Assembly: GCF_002278135.3 (NCBI RefSeq)
Contig: NZ_CP029425.2
Coordinates: forward strand, 4,316,001-4,380,000
Source of the DNA: Bradyrhizobium ottawaense
GTDB lineage: Bacteria; Pseudomonadota; Alphaproteobacteria; Rhizobiales; Xanthobacteraceae
Length of the DNA: 64,000 nt
Reading direction: 5' to 3'
Position numbers and translations under genes: made by a program. The notes under the pieces were generated by a model. That model searched no databases, had not been told where the DNA came from, and worked only from the letters and a program-made list of their open reading frames with translations. Below, one piece after another: positions 34,363 to 44,790 of the stretch; the stretch's first letter is position 1, and each line of letters starts with the position of its first letter.

Positions 34363-36012
34363 TCAGGCCGAGATCGCCTTCACCGATCCCACTTCGTTGC
34401 GCAGCAGGAACTTCTGGATCTTGCCCGTGGACGTTTTCGGGATCGGCCCGAACACGACGGCCTTCGGTGTCTTGAAGCCCGACGTGTGGCTGCGGCAGAA
34501 CGCGATGATGTCGGCTTCGCTCGCGCTGGCGCCGTCCTTCAACTCGACAAAGGCGCAGGGCACTTCGCCCCATTTCGGATCGGGCTTTGCCACCACGGCG
34601 GCAAACAGCACGGCCGGATGCTTGTAGAGGATGTCCTCGACCTCGACGGACGAAATGTTCTCGCCGCCGGAGATGATGATGTCCTTGGAGCGGTCCTTGA
34701 TGATGACGTAGCCGTGCTCGTCGAGCACGCCGAGATCGCCGGTGTGAAACCAGCCGCCCTCGAAGGCTTCCCTGGTCGCCTTCTCGTTCTTGAGATAGCC
34801 CTTCATCACGATGTTGCCGCGGAACATGACCTCGCCGATGGTTTCGCCGTCGCGCGGCACCTCTTGCATCGTCTGCGGATCGATGACGGTGACGCCTTCC
34901 TCGAGCGGGTAGGGCACGCCCTGCCGGCGCTTCATGCGCGCGCGCTCGGCCGGCGGAAGCTCGTCCCAGCCGGGCTGCTCGGCGCAGACGGAGGCGGGGC
35001 CGTAGACCTCGGTCAGGCCGTAGACATGGGTCAGCTTGATGCCGATGCTCTCTGCACCTTCGAGCACCGCGACCGGCGGCGCGGCGCCGGCGATCAGGCC
35101 GACGACGCGGCGGGCCGCACCGCCCTTGGGCGCATCGGGTGCGTTGATCAGCGTGTTGTAGACGATCGGCGCGCCGCACATGTGGGTGACGCCGCGGCTC
35201 TTGATCAGCTCGAAGATCCTGGTCGGCTCGACCTTGCGCAGGCAGACATTGATGCCGGCGGCCGCCGCGATAGTCCAGGGGAAGCACCAGCCGTTGCAGT
35301 GGAACATCGGCAGCGTCCAGAGATAGACCGGATGCTGGCCGAGATTGCCGGCAAGGATGTTGCTGACGGCGTTGAGATAGGCGCCGCGATGATGGGTGAC
35401 GACGCCCTTGGGATTTCCGGTCGTGCCAGAGGTGTAGCTCAGCGCGATCGCATCCCACTCGTCCTTTGGCGGAATCGCCGTGAACGCGGGATCACCTTCC
35501 GCGACTGCCGCCTCATATTCGATCTCGCCGATGCGACTGCCGCCTTTGAACGATGCGTCGTCGACGTCGACGACGAATGGCTTTGGCCCGCTCATCTGCG
35601 CGAGCGCGTCAGTTATGACGCCCGAGAACTCGGGATCGACCAGGATGATCTTCGCGCCGCCATGGTCGAGCTGGAATGCGATCGAAGGCGCATCGAGGCG
35701 GATGTTGAGCGCGTTGAGCACGGCGCCGGTCATGGGCACGGCGAAATGCGCCTCGTTCATCGCCGGGATGTTCGGCAGCATCGCCGCCACGGTATCGCCG
35801 ACGCCGATGCCCTTGCGCGCGAGCCAGGACGCGAAGCGCCTGCAGCGCTCATAGGTCTGCGCCCAGGTGAAGCTGCGGCCCTCATAGACCGTGCTGACAT
35901 GATCGGGATAGACGGCGGCGCTGCGCGCGAGGAAGCTGAGCGGACTCAGCGGCACGTAGTTGGCGGGTGTCCTGTCGAGCCCGATATTGTATTGGTTCTG
36001 CCGCTCACTCAT
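34363..36012 (-). CDS. Acyl-CoA synthetase (AMP-dependent ligase)
   Basis: A 549-residue ANL-family ligase. Motifs: P-loop-like LSYTSGTTGNPKGVVTHH, the A5 region YGLTEVYGPA, A7/A8 GWFHTGDLGVLDEHGYV and IKDRSKDIIISGGENIS, and the A10 lysine region TGKIQKFLLR. It activates a fatty or aromatic acid to its CoA thioester, with AMP and PPi released. It follows the TRAP transporter in the same direction (21-base gap), so it probably activates the imported acid. ATG 36012 has GGAGGG 5 bases upstream; GTG 36018 is too close to that site. Confidence 0.88.
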   Translation of the reverse strand: MSERQNQYNIGLDRTPANYVPLSPLSFLARSAAVYPDHVSTVYEGRSFTWAQTYERCRRFASWLARKGIGVGDTVAAMLPNIPAMNEAHFAVPMTGAVLNALNIRLDAPSIAFQLDHGGAKIILVDPEFSGVITDALAQMSGPKPFVVDVDDASFKGGSRIGEIEYEAAVAEGDPAFTAIPPKDEWDAIALSYTSGTTGNPKGVVTHHRGAYLNAVSNILAGNLGQHPVYLWTLPMFHCNGWCFPWTIAAAAGINVCLRKVEPTRIFELIKSRGVTHMCGAPIVYNTLINAPDAPKGGAARRVVGLIAGAAPPVAVLEGAESIGIKLTHVYGLTEVYGPASVCAEQPGWDELPPAERARMKRRQGVPYPLEEGVTVIDPQTMQEVPRDGETIGEVMFRGNIVMKGYLKNEKATREAFEGGWFHTGDLGVLDEHGYVIIKDRSKDIIISGGENISSVEVEDILYKHPAVLFAAVVAKPDPKWGEVPCAFVELKDGASASEADIIAFCRSHTSGFKTPKAVVFGPIPKTSTGKIQKFLLRNEVGSVKAISA

Positions 36013-36033
36013 CGACACCCTCCGTCAAACGCC

Positions 36034-37923
36034 TCAAAGGAATCCGATCGAGATCCACGGGAAGATCGCGACGATGATCAATCCCACCAGCAGCGCCAGC
36101 AGATAGCCCCAGATCGGGCGGATGCCTTCGGCCGGATCGACGCGTCCGATGGCGCAGGCGGCATAATAGCCGACACCGAAGGGCGGGGCGAATAGTCCGA
36201 TGCCCATGGCGAGAATGATCACCATGGCGTAGTGCACCTCGTGCACGCCGACGGCCCGGGCGATCGGAAACAGCAGCGGACCGAACAGCACGATCGCCGG
36301 GATGCCCTCCAGCACGCTGCCGAGGATGGTGAAGGCCAGGATCGACACGGCGATGAAGGTCGCCGCTCCCCCGGGCAATCCGGTCATGGCCGCCGCCAGC
36401 GAGCGCGAGAAGCCTGATTGGGTCAGGCCCCAGGCCATACCTGTCGCCGTGCCGATGATCAGCAGGATGGCGCCCGACAGCGCCGCAGTCTCGACCAGCA
36501 TCGGAAACAGCCGCGACCAGTCGAACCGGCGGTAGACGAGGAGGCCGACCAGGGCGCCATAGACGATGCCGATGGTGGAGACTTCGGTCGCGGTCGCGAT
36601 GCCCTCGACCACGGCGTAGCGGATCACGAAGGGCAGCGCCAGCGCGGGCAGGGCGACGAAGAACGTCTTGCCGATCTCGCCACCGCTGGCGCGTCGGACA
36701 TGGCTCATGTCCTCGTGGCGGTAGCGCCACCACACCAGCATGCAGAGCGTGATCGCGAGCACGACGCCGGGCAGCAGGCCGCCGGTGAACAGGGCGGCGA
36801 TCGAGACGCCCGTCACCGAGCCGATCGTGATCAGCACGAGGCTCGGTGGAATGGTTTCGGTTTGCGCTCCGGTCGCCGCCAGAAGCGCGACGAGATCGCC
36901 GGGCTTGGCGCCGCGTTGTTTCATCTCCGGAAACAGCACGGGCGCAACGGCCGCCATGTCCGCGGCCTTGGCGCCTGATATGCCCGAGACCAGGTACATG
37001 GCGCCGACCAGCACGTAATGCAGGCCGCCGCGGACATGGCCGAGCAGGCTCGCCAGGAACGCCACCATGGCCCGCGCCATGCCGGTCATCTCGATCAGGA
37101 GCCCCAGGAACACGAATAGCGGCACCGAGAGCAGGATGAGGTGGCTCATGCCCTCGTCCATCCGCCCGACCAGCACCATGACTGGCGTGCGCGTGGTCAG
37201 CGCGAGATAGCCGAAGATCGCAAGGCCGAAGCCGAACGCAATGGGAACGCCGGCAAAGACGCAGAAGCCGGCGACGCCGACGAAGAAGATGATGAGGTTG
37301 AGATTGCCGAGCGGCCGCAGCAACGGCTCCGCCAGCCAGAACAGGCCGGTAATGACGGCAACGCTGACGACGGCAGCTGCGACCATCCGGTAATCGGCCG
37401 CGCGCAGCAGTCGCAACAAGGCAAAGGCCGCCATCAGCCCGATGCCGGCCGGCAGCGCGGCGGCGCGCCACATATTGGAGATCTGCAGCGCCGGCGTCGT
37501 GATGTAGCTCTCTTCGTAGGCGTAGTCGCAGGCTGGCCAGACGATCAAGACCAGGAACGCCAGCGCCGCCGAGGTCGCGACCAGATCCAGATAGGCCCGC
37601 ATGGCAGGCTTGGCGCTGGCGACGATCGCGGTCATACGCATGTGCTCGGAGCGGCGGAACGCCACCGCTGCGCCCAGCATGGCGAGCCACAGGAACAGGA
37701 TCGAGGCGAGCTCGTCCGACCAGATCAGCGGCCGGTGCAGGCCGTAGCGCGCGACTACGCCTGCAAACAGGATCACGATCTCGGCGACGACCAGGATCGC
37801 CGCCGGGATTTCGACGACGAGACCGAGCATGCGCTCGACCGAAGCCAGCACGGAAGGTCGGCGAGGGGACTGAAACGCCGCCTCGCCCACCACTGCGGTC
37901 ACCTCGACCTCGACATGAGCCAT
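36034..37923 (-). CDS. TRAP transporter, fused DctQ-DctM membrane subunit
   Basis: A 629-residue membrane protein. The first about 190 residues are a DctQ-like four-helix small subunit (ARYGLHRPLIWSDELASILF), and the rest is a DctM-like large permease with about 12 helices, including GRMDEGMSHLILLSVPLFVFLG, GAKAADMAAVAPVLFPEM and APPFGVGYYAACAIG. Together with the DctP protein encoded upstream it moves an organic acid across the inner membrane using an ion gradient. The fusion of both membrane subunits is common. The binding protein and acyl-CoA synthetase genes flank it in one operon. Confidence 0.9.
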   Translation of the reverse strand: MAHVEVEVTAVVGEAAFQSPRRPSVLASVERMLGLVVEIPAAILVVAEIVILFAGVVARYGLHRPLIWSDELASILFLWLAMLGAAVAFRRSEHMRMTAIVASAKPAMRAYLDLVATSAALAFLVLIVWPACDYAYEESYITTPALQISNMWRAAALPAGIGLMAAFALLRLLRAADYRMVAAAVVSVAVITGLFWLAEPLLRPLGNLNLIIFFVGVAGFCVFAGVPIAFGFGLAIFGYLALTTRTPVMVLVGRMDEGMSHLILLSVPLFVFLGLLIEMTGMARAMVAFLASLLGHVRGGLHYVLVGAMYLVSGISGAKAADMAAVAPVLFPEMKQRGAKPGDLVALLAATGAQTETIPPSLVLITIGSVTGVSIAALFTGGLLPGVVLAITLCMLVWWRYRHEDMSHVRRASGGEIGKTFFVALPALALPFVIRYAVVEGIATATEVSTIGIVYGALVGLLVYRRFDWSRLFPMLVETAALSGAILLIIGTATGMAWGLTQSGFSRSLAAAMTGLPGGAATFIAVSILAFTILGSVLEGIPAIVLFGPLLFPIARAVGVHEVHYAMVIILAMGIGLFAPPFGVGYYAACAIGRVDPAEGIRPIWGYLLALLVGLIIVAIFPWISIGFL

Positions 37924-37938
37924 GATGGCCCCAACGCG

Positions 37939-38958
37939 TTACGACAGCTTGCCGACGGCCTTTTCCAGGAGGTCCCAGGCCTGATCGCCATACTTGCCCT
38001 TCCACTCGGCATAGAAGCCGGCGGTCCGCAGCTTGTCGCGGAACGGCGCCACCGTGGGCTGATTGAAGGTCAGGCCCTTGGCCGCGAGCTCCTGCTGCAG
38101 ATTGGCATTGAGCTTGGCGGTGTCCTCGCGCTCCTTGACGGCAGCGGCGTTGATGTTCTTGGCGACGACGGTGCGCACGTCCTGCGGCAGCTTCTCCCAG
38201 GCGCGGCGGTTGGCCAGGAACCAGAAGCCGTCCCACATGTGGTTGGTCAGCGAGCAGTACTTCTGCACCTCGTAGAGCTTGGCAGTCGAGATGATCGCCA
38301 GCGGGTTCTCCTGGCCTTCGACGATCTTGGTCTGGAGCGCCGAATAGACCTCACTGAAATTGATCGAGGCGGGCGCCGCGTCGAACGCCTTGAACATCGA
38401 GGTCCACAGCGGCGACACCGGCACGCGGATCTTGAAGCTCTTGAGGTCATCAGGGCCGGTGATCGGCTTGCTCGACGAGGTGGTCTGGCGGAAGCCGTTG
38501 TCCCAGATCTTGTCCATGACCTCGAGGCCGGCCTTCTTGATCTCGCCGCGGACATGGGCGCCGAGGTCGCCGTCCATAGCCTTCCAGACCGTGTCGTAGT
38601 CCGGGAACGCGAAGCCGATGCCGTTGATGGAGGCCGCCGGCACCAGGGTCGACAGGATCAGGCCCGATAGCGTGAAGAACTCGACGCCGCCGGAGCGGAT
38701 CTGGCTCAGCATGTCGGTGTCCGACCCGAGCTGGTTGTTCGGGAAGATCTGGAGGTCGAACTTGCCGTTGGTCTCGGTCTTGATCGCCGCCGCCATCTCC
38801 TTGGCGCGTACGTTCAGCGGATGGGTGTCCGGCAGGTTATTGGCGTATTTGTAGGTGAACTCGGCGCTCTGGGCGCGGGCCACATGGGGCGCACCGATGC
38901 CGCCCAGGACCGCGGTCGCGGCGGAGGCCTTGAGAAGCGTGCGTCGGGAAAAACTCAT
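37939..38958 (-). CDS. TRAP transporter substrate-binding protein (DctP)
   Basis: A 339-residue periplasmic binding protein with a Tat-type signal, SFSRRTLLKASAATAVLGG. The DctP family segments are KYANNLPDTHPLNVRAKEMA, GGVEFFTLSG and the signature FKIRVPVSP. The ligand is usually a carboxylic acid clamped by a conserved Arg, and the acyl-CoA synthetase downstream supports that. ATG 38958 with GAGGA is the chosen start. It is the first gene of the three-gene operon. Confidence 0.9.
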   Translation of the reverse strand: MSFSRRTLLKASAATAVLGGIGAPHVARAQSAEFTYKYANNLPDTHPLNVRAKEMAAAIKTETNGKFDLQIFPNNQLGSDTDMLSQIRSGGVEFFTLSGLILSTLVPAASINGIGFAFPDYDTVWKAMDGDLGAHVRGEIKKAGLEVMDKIWDNGFRQTTSSSKPITGPDDLKSFKIRVPVSPLWTSMFKAFDAAPASINFSEVYSALQTKIVEGQENPLAIISTAKLYEVQKYCSLTNHMWDGFWFLANRRAWEKLPQDVRTVVAKNINAAAVKEREDTAKLNANLQQELAAKGLTFNQPTVAPFRDKLRTAGFYAEWKGKYGDQAWDLLEKAVGKLS

Positions 38959-39445
38959 GGGTCTGCTTCCTCGGAAGTTTGTTGTTGTTCTGAGACGCAA
39001 ACCTATACGGACGGAAGGCCTGAAGGTCATCTGCGATCTCGCGAGGCCTCGCTTATTGCAGCCGGACAAGGTCCCGGCAATATCGGCTTTCGCAGAGATG
39101 GGCCGGATTCAAAATCTGAAAAACGACCCCATGCACAGGAGCCGTCGAGAACCGGGGCAGCGTCGAGGCCCGGACCGAAAATCGCGTGAGGGCGAAGGTG
39201 CGATGACAGGAATTCCGCCTAAATAATTGATCTAATTGCATATAAGAATATTCCATAATATACCTTATGCGAATTACGGATTGGGCTATGGCCGTACGCG
39301 GCCTGCCAGTCAGATCTCGCCTGAGCTGAGCGCCTATCGCTACACTTGGTGTCTGTTCCGCAGCCGAAGGACCTGCGGCCACTGCCCCGGCCGAGCGGCC
39401 ATGCGGCTCTGAAGTGCGGCAGCTCTGATTGTTGCCGTAAGCGCG
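38959..39445 (+). other. Intergenic region with AT-rich core
   Basis: No gene supported. The core (about 39221-39275) is distinctly AT-rich, with TTGCAT-N17-TATACC on the plus strand and GAATATTC in the middle. It separates the TRAP operon from the convergent-facing end of the ferritin-like gene; its start would be the promoter of the TRAP operon on the minus strand. Confidence 0.5.
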
Positions 39446-40321
39446 TCACTCCGCCGCAAGCGATCGCAGCCAGGCCAGTCTCAAGATCGCGCGCTCGGCC
39501 AGGTGCTGCAGGCTTTCGAGGTGGGCTGCGTCGCTCGACCGCTCGGCGCCGTCGAGGTAGCCGTCGACCAGGGCTTCGGCGATCTCCAGTGGATCCTTTC
39601 GTTCCATGGAGGCCGGAAAGCTGCCGAGGCCCGCGGCGGCGTCGGCCATCGCGATCGTCTGTTGGCGCATGTCCCGTGTCCGGACCGCGGCCGGCCCGCT
39701 CAGGCGCCGTTCGATATCGCCAAGTTGAGCAATCAGGCGAAGCTCGAGCCGCCGCGCATCGATTTGTGGCGGCCGAGGTGTCGATGCGTCGGCGCTGCTC
39801 CGTTCGTGTTCGAGATGATAGGCGCGGCGCCTCTCCTTCCGCAGCGTCGCGACATGGCCGAGCTCTTCCCTGGCCATCGCCTCGGATGCTCTCTTGATGT
39901 CAGGGTCCTTGGAATAGGCGGCGAGATAGGACCAGAATGCGAAGGCTCGCTCTTCGTTGCGGACCGCCATGGCGAGCGCGCGGTACGGTGTCATCAGCCG
40001 CGATGTCTTGACTTCGGCGGCAGCTTCCGGGGCAAGCGCTTCCGGCGCTTCCCAACGCACCAAAGCGGGATCCGGGCTCTTGCCGCGGCGCGATTGCGAC
40101 CACTGCGTGACGCTGTCCACGTGCTCGCGCTCGGCGGCCGCGAGCTTAGTGAATACCTCGGCGAGATCAGCCTTGCCCTGCCCGCGCATGTCTTGCGCGA
40201 GAGATTCGTACCTGTTGGCGGCTTCCTGCTCCATTGCATGCGCTAGCGCAAAGAGCTCGTCGAGAGACTCCAATACACCTGCGGGCTCAGCACTGAGCAA
40301 TGATGTGCGTAGGAATGGCAT
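39446..40321 (-). CDS. Ferritin-like (rubrerythrin-type) diiron protein
   Basis: A 291-residue protein with two ferritin-like helical halves. The first has a glutamate in MEQEAANRYESLA and EREHV, the second in NEERAFAFWSYLA and REELGHV; together they give an E...ExxH...E...ExxH pattern for a diiron centre. A C-terminal helical region follows. Such proteins bind iron or reduce peroxide, and may contribute to tolerance of NO or oxygen. The ATG at 40321 has GGAG upstream; longer starts are not supported. It is divergent from nosR. Confidence 0.8.
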   Translation of the reverse strand: MPFLRTSLLSAEPAGVLESLDELFALAHAMEQEAANRYESLAQDMRGQGKADLAEVFTKLAAAEREHVDSVTQWSQSRRGKSPDPALVRWEAPEALAPEAAAEVKTSRLMTPYRALAMAVRNEERAFAFWSYLAAYSKDPDIKRASEAMAREELGHVATLRKERRRAYHLEHERSSADASTPRPPQIDARRLELRLIAQLGDIERRLSGPAAVRTRDMRQQTIAMADAAAGLGSFPASMERKDPLEIAEALVDGYLDGAERSSDAAHLESLQHLAERAILRLAWLRSLAAE

Positions 40322-40499
40322 ACCAAGGACTCCACATGCAGATTTCTGAACCGGTTCCGCGCACGCACAAATCTCAAGAGCGGGGTTGACAGAGTCAGTC
40401 GCGCGCGATGAGTGTTGCATGTCAGCGGCGACAAATCATCGAAGAAGATATCAAGGCACGCGCGCCTCTGTCCGTCGCGCAAATCGCATTTGTATCGAT

Positions 40500-42797
40500 A
40501 TGTTGATGCGACCGGATGACGATACCGCCTTCGCAAGGCGTGCAGCGCTAGCGCTCGCAGGCTTGCTGCTGATGTGTCTGACTTATATTTCGCCCGCGTG
40601 CGCCGCCGGTGACTTACCAACATACCTGCCGAAGATTACGCCTGCGGAATTTTTCCCGAATGCGGACCGTTTCGGCCCGCCGCAAGGCGATCCGCCCATC
40701 GTACCAGTGTACCGCGGCGACCAGCTCCAGGGATTCATCTTCCTCAACTCCGATTTCGCGAACTCCGTCGGGTACTCGGGCAAGCCGATTCACTTGCTGG
40801 CCGGGATCGATCCGAAAGGCGTCATCACCGGAATCAAGCTCGTCGATCACAAGGAGCCGATCGTGCTGGTCGGCATTCCCGAGGCCCGCATCGTCGCCGC
40901 CATGAACGCCCTGATCGGCAAGGACATGAAGCCGGTCGCAAGTGGTGCCGAGAAGCCGCCGCAGGTCGACATCGTGAGCGGCGCGACCGTTACCGTACTG
41001 GTAATGGGCGACAGTGTCGTCCGTGCGGCATCCAAGCTCATTCGCAGCGGTCGCGTCGGTGGCGGCGACGGCGCGGCGGCTTCGGCAGCCCTTCCCCCCG
41101 TCGTCAAGACGCTCGATCTCGCGCGCAGTGACGTGCGCGACTGGGAGAGCCTCGTCGGCGATGGCTCGGTACGCCGGCTTCATCTCGGCATCGGCGACAT
41201 CAACGACGCCTTTGCGAAGTCCGGCAGCGCCGCGGCGGGCCAGTATCCCGAACCGGGTGAAGCGAGCGATACCTTCATCGAGCTCTACGTGGCGCTCGTG
41301 ACCGCGCCCACGATCGGCCGCAGCCTGCTCGGCGAGGACGGCTATCAGCGGCTGAAGGACAGCCTGAAGCCGGGGCAGCAGGCCATCGTCGTCGCCGGCA
41401 ACGGCCCCTACTCCTTCAAGGGGTCGGCCTATGTCCGCGGCGGCATCTTCGACCGCATCGAAATCCTGCAGGACGGCAACAGCACCCGCTTCCGCGACCG
41501 CAACCACACCCGTCTTGGCGCACTGGACGCGGTCGGCGCGCCCGAGTTCAGGGAAATCGGCCTGTTCGTCACCCCGCCTGAGTTCACCCTGGATCCGACG
41601 CAGCCGTGGCAGCTTCAACTGCTGGTACAACGCAGCCTCGGCGGCCGCGACAAGGCGTTCCTGACTTTCGATCTCGGCTACACCCTGCCCGACGGTTATA
41701 TACGCCGCGAGCAGCGTGCGGTGACGGTACCGGAGAGCGCGGCGCCTCCGGCCTCGCAGCAGGCCACCGCTGCGGCCCCCCCGCCCCCGGATGCAGACGA
41801 GCCGTTGTGGATGCGGATCTGGCGGTCGAGCACCGTCTCGATCGGCATCACCGCGTTCATGCTGGCCACCCTCACCGGTATCTTCTTCTTCCAGAATCTG
41901 CTCGTGCGCCGCCCGGTGTTCTACACCTGGGTGCGGCGGGGGTATCTCGCCCTCGTTCTGGTCTGGCTCGGCTGGTACGCAAACGCGCAGCTCTCCGTCG
42001 TCAACGTGGTCACCTTTACCAATGCGCTGGTGACGGGCTTCCGCTGGGAGTTCTTCCTCGCCGCGCCGCTGATCTTCATTCTGTGGGCTGCAACGGCCGG
42101 CGGGCTTCTGTTCTGGGGGCGCGGCCCGTTCTGCGGCTGGCTGTGTCCCTTCGGCGCACTGCAGGAGCTCACCAACACGGCCGCGAAATGGCTGAAGGTG
42201 CCGCAGATAACGGTGCCGTGGGGGCTGCACGAACGGCTATGGCCGATCAAGTACATCATCTTCCTCGGTCTGTTCGGCCTGTCGCTCTATTCGGTCGACA
42301 TGGCCGAGCGGTTCGCCGAGGTCGAACCGTTCAAGACCGCGATCATCCTGAAGTTTTCGCGAAGCTGGCCGTTCGTGGCCTACGCAGTCGCCCTGCTCGT
42401 CATCGGACTCTTCATCGAACGCTTCTTCTGCCGCTACCTCTGCCCGCTCGGCGCCGCGCTCGCGATCCCCGGCCGCATCCGAACCTTCGAATGGCTCCGC
42501 CGCTGGGAAGAATGCGGGTCACCCTGCCAACGCTGCGCCAAGGAATGCCCGGTGCAGTCGATCCATCCCGAGGGTCACATCAACGTCAATGAGTGCATCT
42601 ACTGCATGCATTGCCAGGAACTCTATTACGACGATCACCGCTGCCCGCACATGATCCAGGTGCGGCTCAAGCGCGAGAAATTCGCGGCGATGTCCTCGCC
42701 CGCGATGCGCTCAGGCGGCAAGGGTCCCGCGACCGTCATCACCGCCGGCGGCAAGCCTGTCGTGGCGTCACCCGTCGCAACTCCACCACCAAACTGA
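40500..42797 (+). CDS. nosR: Nitrous oxide reductase expression/maturation protein NosR
   Basis: A membrane flavo-iron-sulphur protein of about 765 residues that keeps N2O reductase active and supports its transcription. A signal segment and periplasmic FMN-binding domain (SGATVTVLV threonine) come first. Five or six helices then follow, with two CxxxCP motifs, CGWLCPFG and CRYLCPLG. Near the end are two ferredoxin-like clusters, [13 protein letters not shown] and [10 protein letters not shown]...CP. Start uncertain: 40500, 40506 and 40419 are possible, as no strong ribosome binding site is seen. It begins the nosRZDFYLX operon. Confidence 0.94.
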   Translation: MLMRPDDDTAFARRAALALAGLLLMCLTYISPACAAGDLPTYLPKITPAEFFPNADRFGPPQGDPPIVPVYRGDQLQGFIFLNSDFANSVGYSGKPIHLLAGIDPKGVITGIKLVDHKEPIVLVGIPEARIVAAMNALIGKDMKPVASGAEKPPQVDIVSGATVTVLVMGDSVVRAASKLIRSGRVGGGDGAAASAALPPVVKTLDLARSDVRDWESLVGDGSVRRLHLGIGDINDAFAKSGSAAAGQYPEPGEASDTFIELYVALVTAPTIGRSLLGEDGYQRLKDSLKPGQQAIVVAGNGPYSFKGSAYVRGGIFDRIEILQDGNSTRFRDRNHTRLGALDAVGAPEFREIGLFVTPPEFTLDPTQPWQLQLLVQRSLGGRDKAFLTFDLGYTLPDGYIRREQRAVTVPESAAPPASQQATAAAPPPPDADEPLWMRIWRSSTVSIGITAFMLATLTGIFFFQNLLVRRPVFYTWVRRGYLALVLVWLGWYANAQLSVVNVVTFTNALVTGFRWEFFLAAPLIFILWAATAGGLLFWGRGPFCGWLCPFGALQELTNTAAKWLKVPQITVPWGLHERLWPIKYIIFLGLFGLSLYSVDMAERFAEVEPFKTAIILKFSRSWPFVAYAVALLVIGLFIERFFCRYLCPLGAALAIPGRIRTFEWLRRWEECGSPCQRCAKECPVQSIHPEGHINVNECIYCMHCQELYYDDHRCPHMIQVRLKREKFAAMSSPAMRSGGKGPATVITAGGKPVVASPVATPPPN

Positions 42798-42819
42798 ACC
42801 GAAAGCCGAGGAGGCAATC

Positions 42820-44766
42820 ATGAGCGAGAACGAACAGGCAAAGGGCGTTAGCCGGCGAGCAGTGCTCGGAACGACGGCGGCTGCGGCGGGCGTAGGCCTT
42901 GCGGGCGGAGTGGCGCTGAAGGACGGCGGCTTCGTCTCGTCTGCCGACGCGCAGACCAAGAACGCAGCTCCGAAAGCGCCGGCGGCAAGGCCGGCGGTGC
43001 AGAAGACCGAGGTCGCGCCGGGAGAGCTCGACGAATACTACGTGTTCTTCTCGAGCGGCCAGTCCGGCGAGATGCGCATCATCGGCCTTCCTTCGATGCG
43101 CGAATTGATGCGTGTTCCGGTGTTCAACCGCTGCAGTGCGACCGGCTGGGGCCAGACCAATGAAAGCCTCAAGGTTCTGACCGAAGGCATGCAGCCCGCC
43201 ACCCGCGAATTCCTCAAGAACCGCGGCGGCACGTTCATGAACGGCGATCTCCACCACCCCCATATTTCGTTCACGGACGGCACCTATGACGGTCGCTATG
43301 CCTACATGAACGACAAGGCCAACAGCCGCGTCGCGCGGGTGCGGCTCGACATCATGAAATGCGACAAGATCGTCGAACTGCCGAACCAGCACACGGTCCA
43401 CGGTCTGCGTCTGCAGAAATATCCGCGCACGGGCTATGTGTTCGCCAACGGCGAGGATGGCGTGCCGTTGCCCAATGACGGCAAGGTCCTCGACGATCCC
43501 AAGCAGTATCACTCCATCTTCAGCGCGATCGACGGCGAAACGATGAAGGTGGCCTGGCAGGTGATCGTCAGCGGAAATCTCGACAATGTCGACGCCGACT
43601 ACCAGGGCAAGTACTGCTTCGCGACCTGTTACAACGGCGAGGAAGGCGTCACGCTCGCCGAAATGACCGCCAGCGAGCAGGACTGGGTCGTCATCTTCAA
43701 CATCAAGCGGATCGAAGAGGCCGTAAAGAAGGGCGACTTCAAGGAAATGAACGGCGTGCCCGTCATCGACGGCCGCAAGGGCTCGGCTTACACCCGCTAC
43801 ATTCCGGTCTCGAATAATCCGCACGGCATGAACACGGCGCCCGACGGAATCCACATCGTGGCGGCCGGAAAGCTCTCGCCGACCGTGACCGTGATGGACG
43901 TGCGCAAATTCGACGATCTGTTCGACGACAAGATCAAGCCGCGCGACGTCGTCGTCGCGGAGCCCGAGCTGGGACTCGGACCGTTGCATACTGCCTATGA
44001 CGGCAAGGGTAACGCCTACACGACGCTGTTCCTCGACAGCCAGGTCTGCAAGTGGAGCATCGACCTCGCCAAGCGGGCTTTCAAGGGTGAGAAGGTCAAT
44101 CCCATCATCCAGAAGCTCGACGTGCACTACCAGCCGGGTCACAACCATTCCTCGATGGGCCAGACCAAGGAGGCCGATGGAAAGTGGCTGATCTCGCTGA
44201 ACAAGTTCTCGAAGGATCGCTTCCTGAACGTCGGACCGCTCAAGCCCGAGAATGATCAGCTGATCGACATTTCGGGCGATCAGATGAAGCTGGTGCACGA
44301 CGGCCCGAGCTTCGCCGAGCCGCATGACGCGACCATCGTCCACCGCTCGAAGATCAACCCGATCTCGATCTACGATCGCGCGGATCCGATGTTCGCCGAT
44401 GCGGTCAAGCAGGCCAAGGCGGACGGCATCAATCTGGAGGCGGATTCGAAGATCATTCGCGACGGCAACAAGGTGCGCGTCTACATGACGTCCACCGCGC
44501 CCGCCTATGGCCTCGATCAGTTCCAGGTCAAGCAAGGCGATGAGGTCACCGTCTTCATCACCAATATCGACGCGGTCGAGGACCTGACGCACGGCTTCTG
44601 CATCGTCAACTACGGCATCAACATGGAGATCGGCCCGATGGCCACCTCGTCGGTGACTTTCACGGCCGACAAGCCGGGAGTCTACTGGTACTACTGCTCC
44701 TGGTTCTGCCACGCCATGCATATGGAGATGAAGGGCCGGATGTTCGTCGAACCCAAGTCGGTTTGA
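42820..44766 (+). CDS. nosZ: Nitrous oxide reductase (clade I, Tat-dependent)
   Basis: Reduces N2O to N2 in the periplasm as a homodimer with CuA and the tetranuclear CuZ centre. The Tat signal, [16 protein letters not shown], marks clade I. The seven-bladed propeller carries CuZ histidines in [30 protein letters not shown] and EPHDATI. The C-terminal cupredoxin domain has HGFCIVNYG and the CuA motif [12 protein letters not shown]. Length 648 residues, normal. It follows nosR by 22 bases. Confidence 0.97.
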   Translation: MSENEQAKGVSRRAVLGTTAAAAGVGLAGGVALKDGGFVSSADAQTKNAAPKAPAARPAVQKTEVAPGELDEYYVFFSSGQSGEMRIIGLPSMRELMRVPVFNRCSATGWGQTNESLKVLTEGMQPATREFLKNRGGTFMNGDLHHPHISFTDGTYDGRYAYMNDKANSRVARVRLDIMKCDKIVELPNQHTVHGLRLQKYPRTGYVFANGEDGVPLPNDGKVLDDPKQYHSIFSAIDGETMKVAWQVIVSGNLDNVDADYQGKYCFATCYNGEEGVTLAEMTASEQDWVVIFNIKRIEEAVKKGDFKEMNGVPVIDGRKGSAYTRYIPVSNNPHGMNTAPDGIHIVAAGKLSPTVTVMDVRKFDDLFDDKIKPRDVVVAEPELGLGPLHTAYDGKGNAYTTLFLDSQVCKWSIDLAKRAFKGEKVNPIIQKLDVHYQPGHNHSSMGQTKEADGKWLISLNKFSKDRFLNVGPLKPENDQLIDISGDQMKLVHDGPSFAEPHDATIVHRSKINPISIYDRADPMFADAVKQAKADGINLEADSKIIRDGNKVRVYMTSTAPAYGLDQFQVKQGDEVTVFITNIDAVEDLTHGFCIVNYGINMEIGPMATSSVTFTADKPGVYWYYCSWFCHAMHMEMKGRMFVEPKSV

Positions 44767-44790
44767 CGTCGGTCTGATTGGAGCGACCTC

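Noticed and set aside
34285..36195. Long plus-strand open frame opposite the acyl-CoA synthetase
   Set aside because: Shadow frame rich in Asp, Arg and Gly; the minus-strand ligase has every family motif.
40385..40398. TTGAC-AGAG-TCAGT before nosR as FixK box
   Set aside because: The right half-site is too poor to call.
42739..44721. Long minus-strand open frame opposite nosZ
   Set aside because: Shadow frame; nosZ copper ligands and Tat signal are present on the plus strand.
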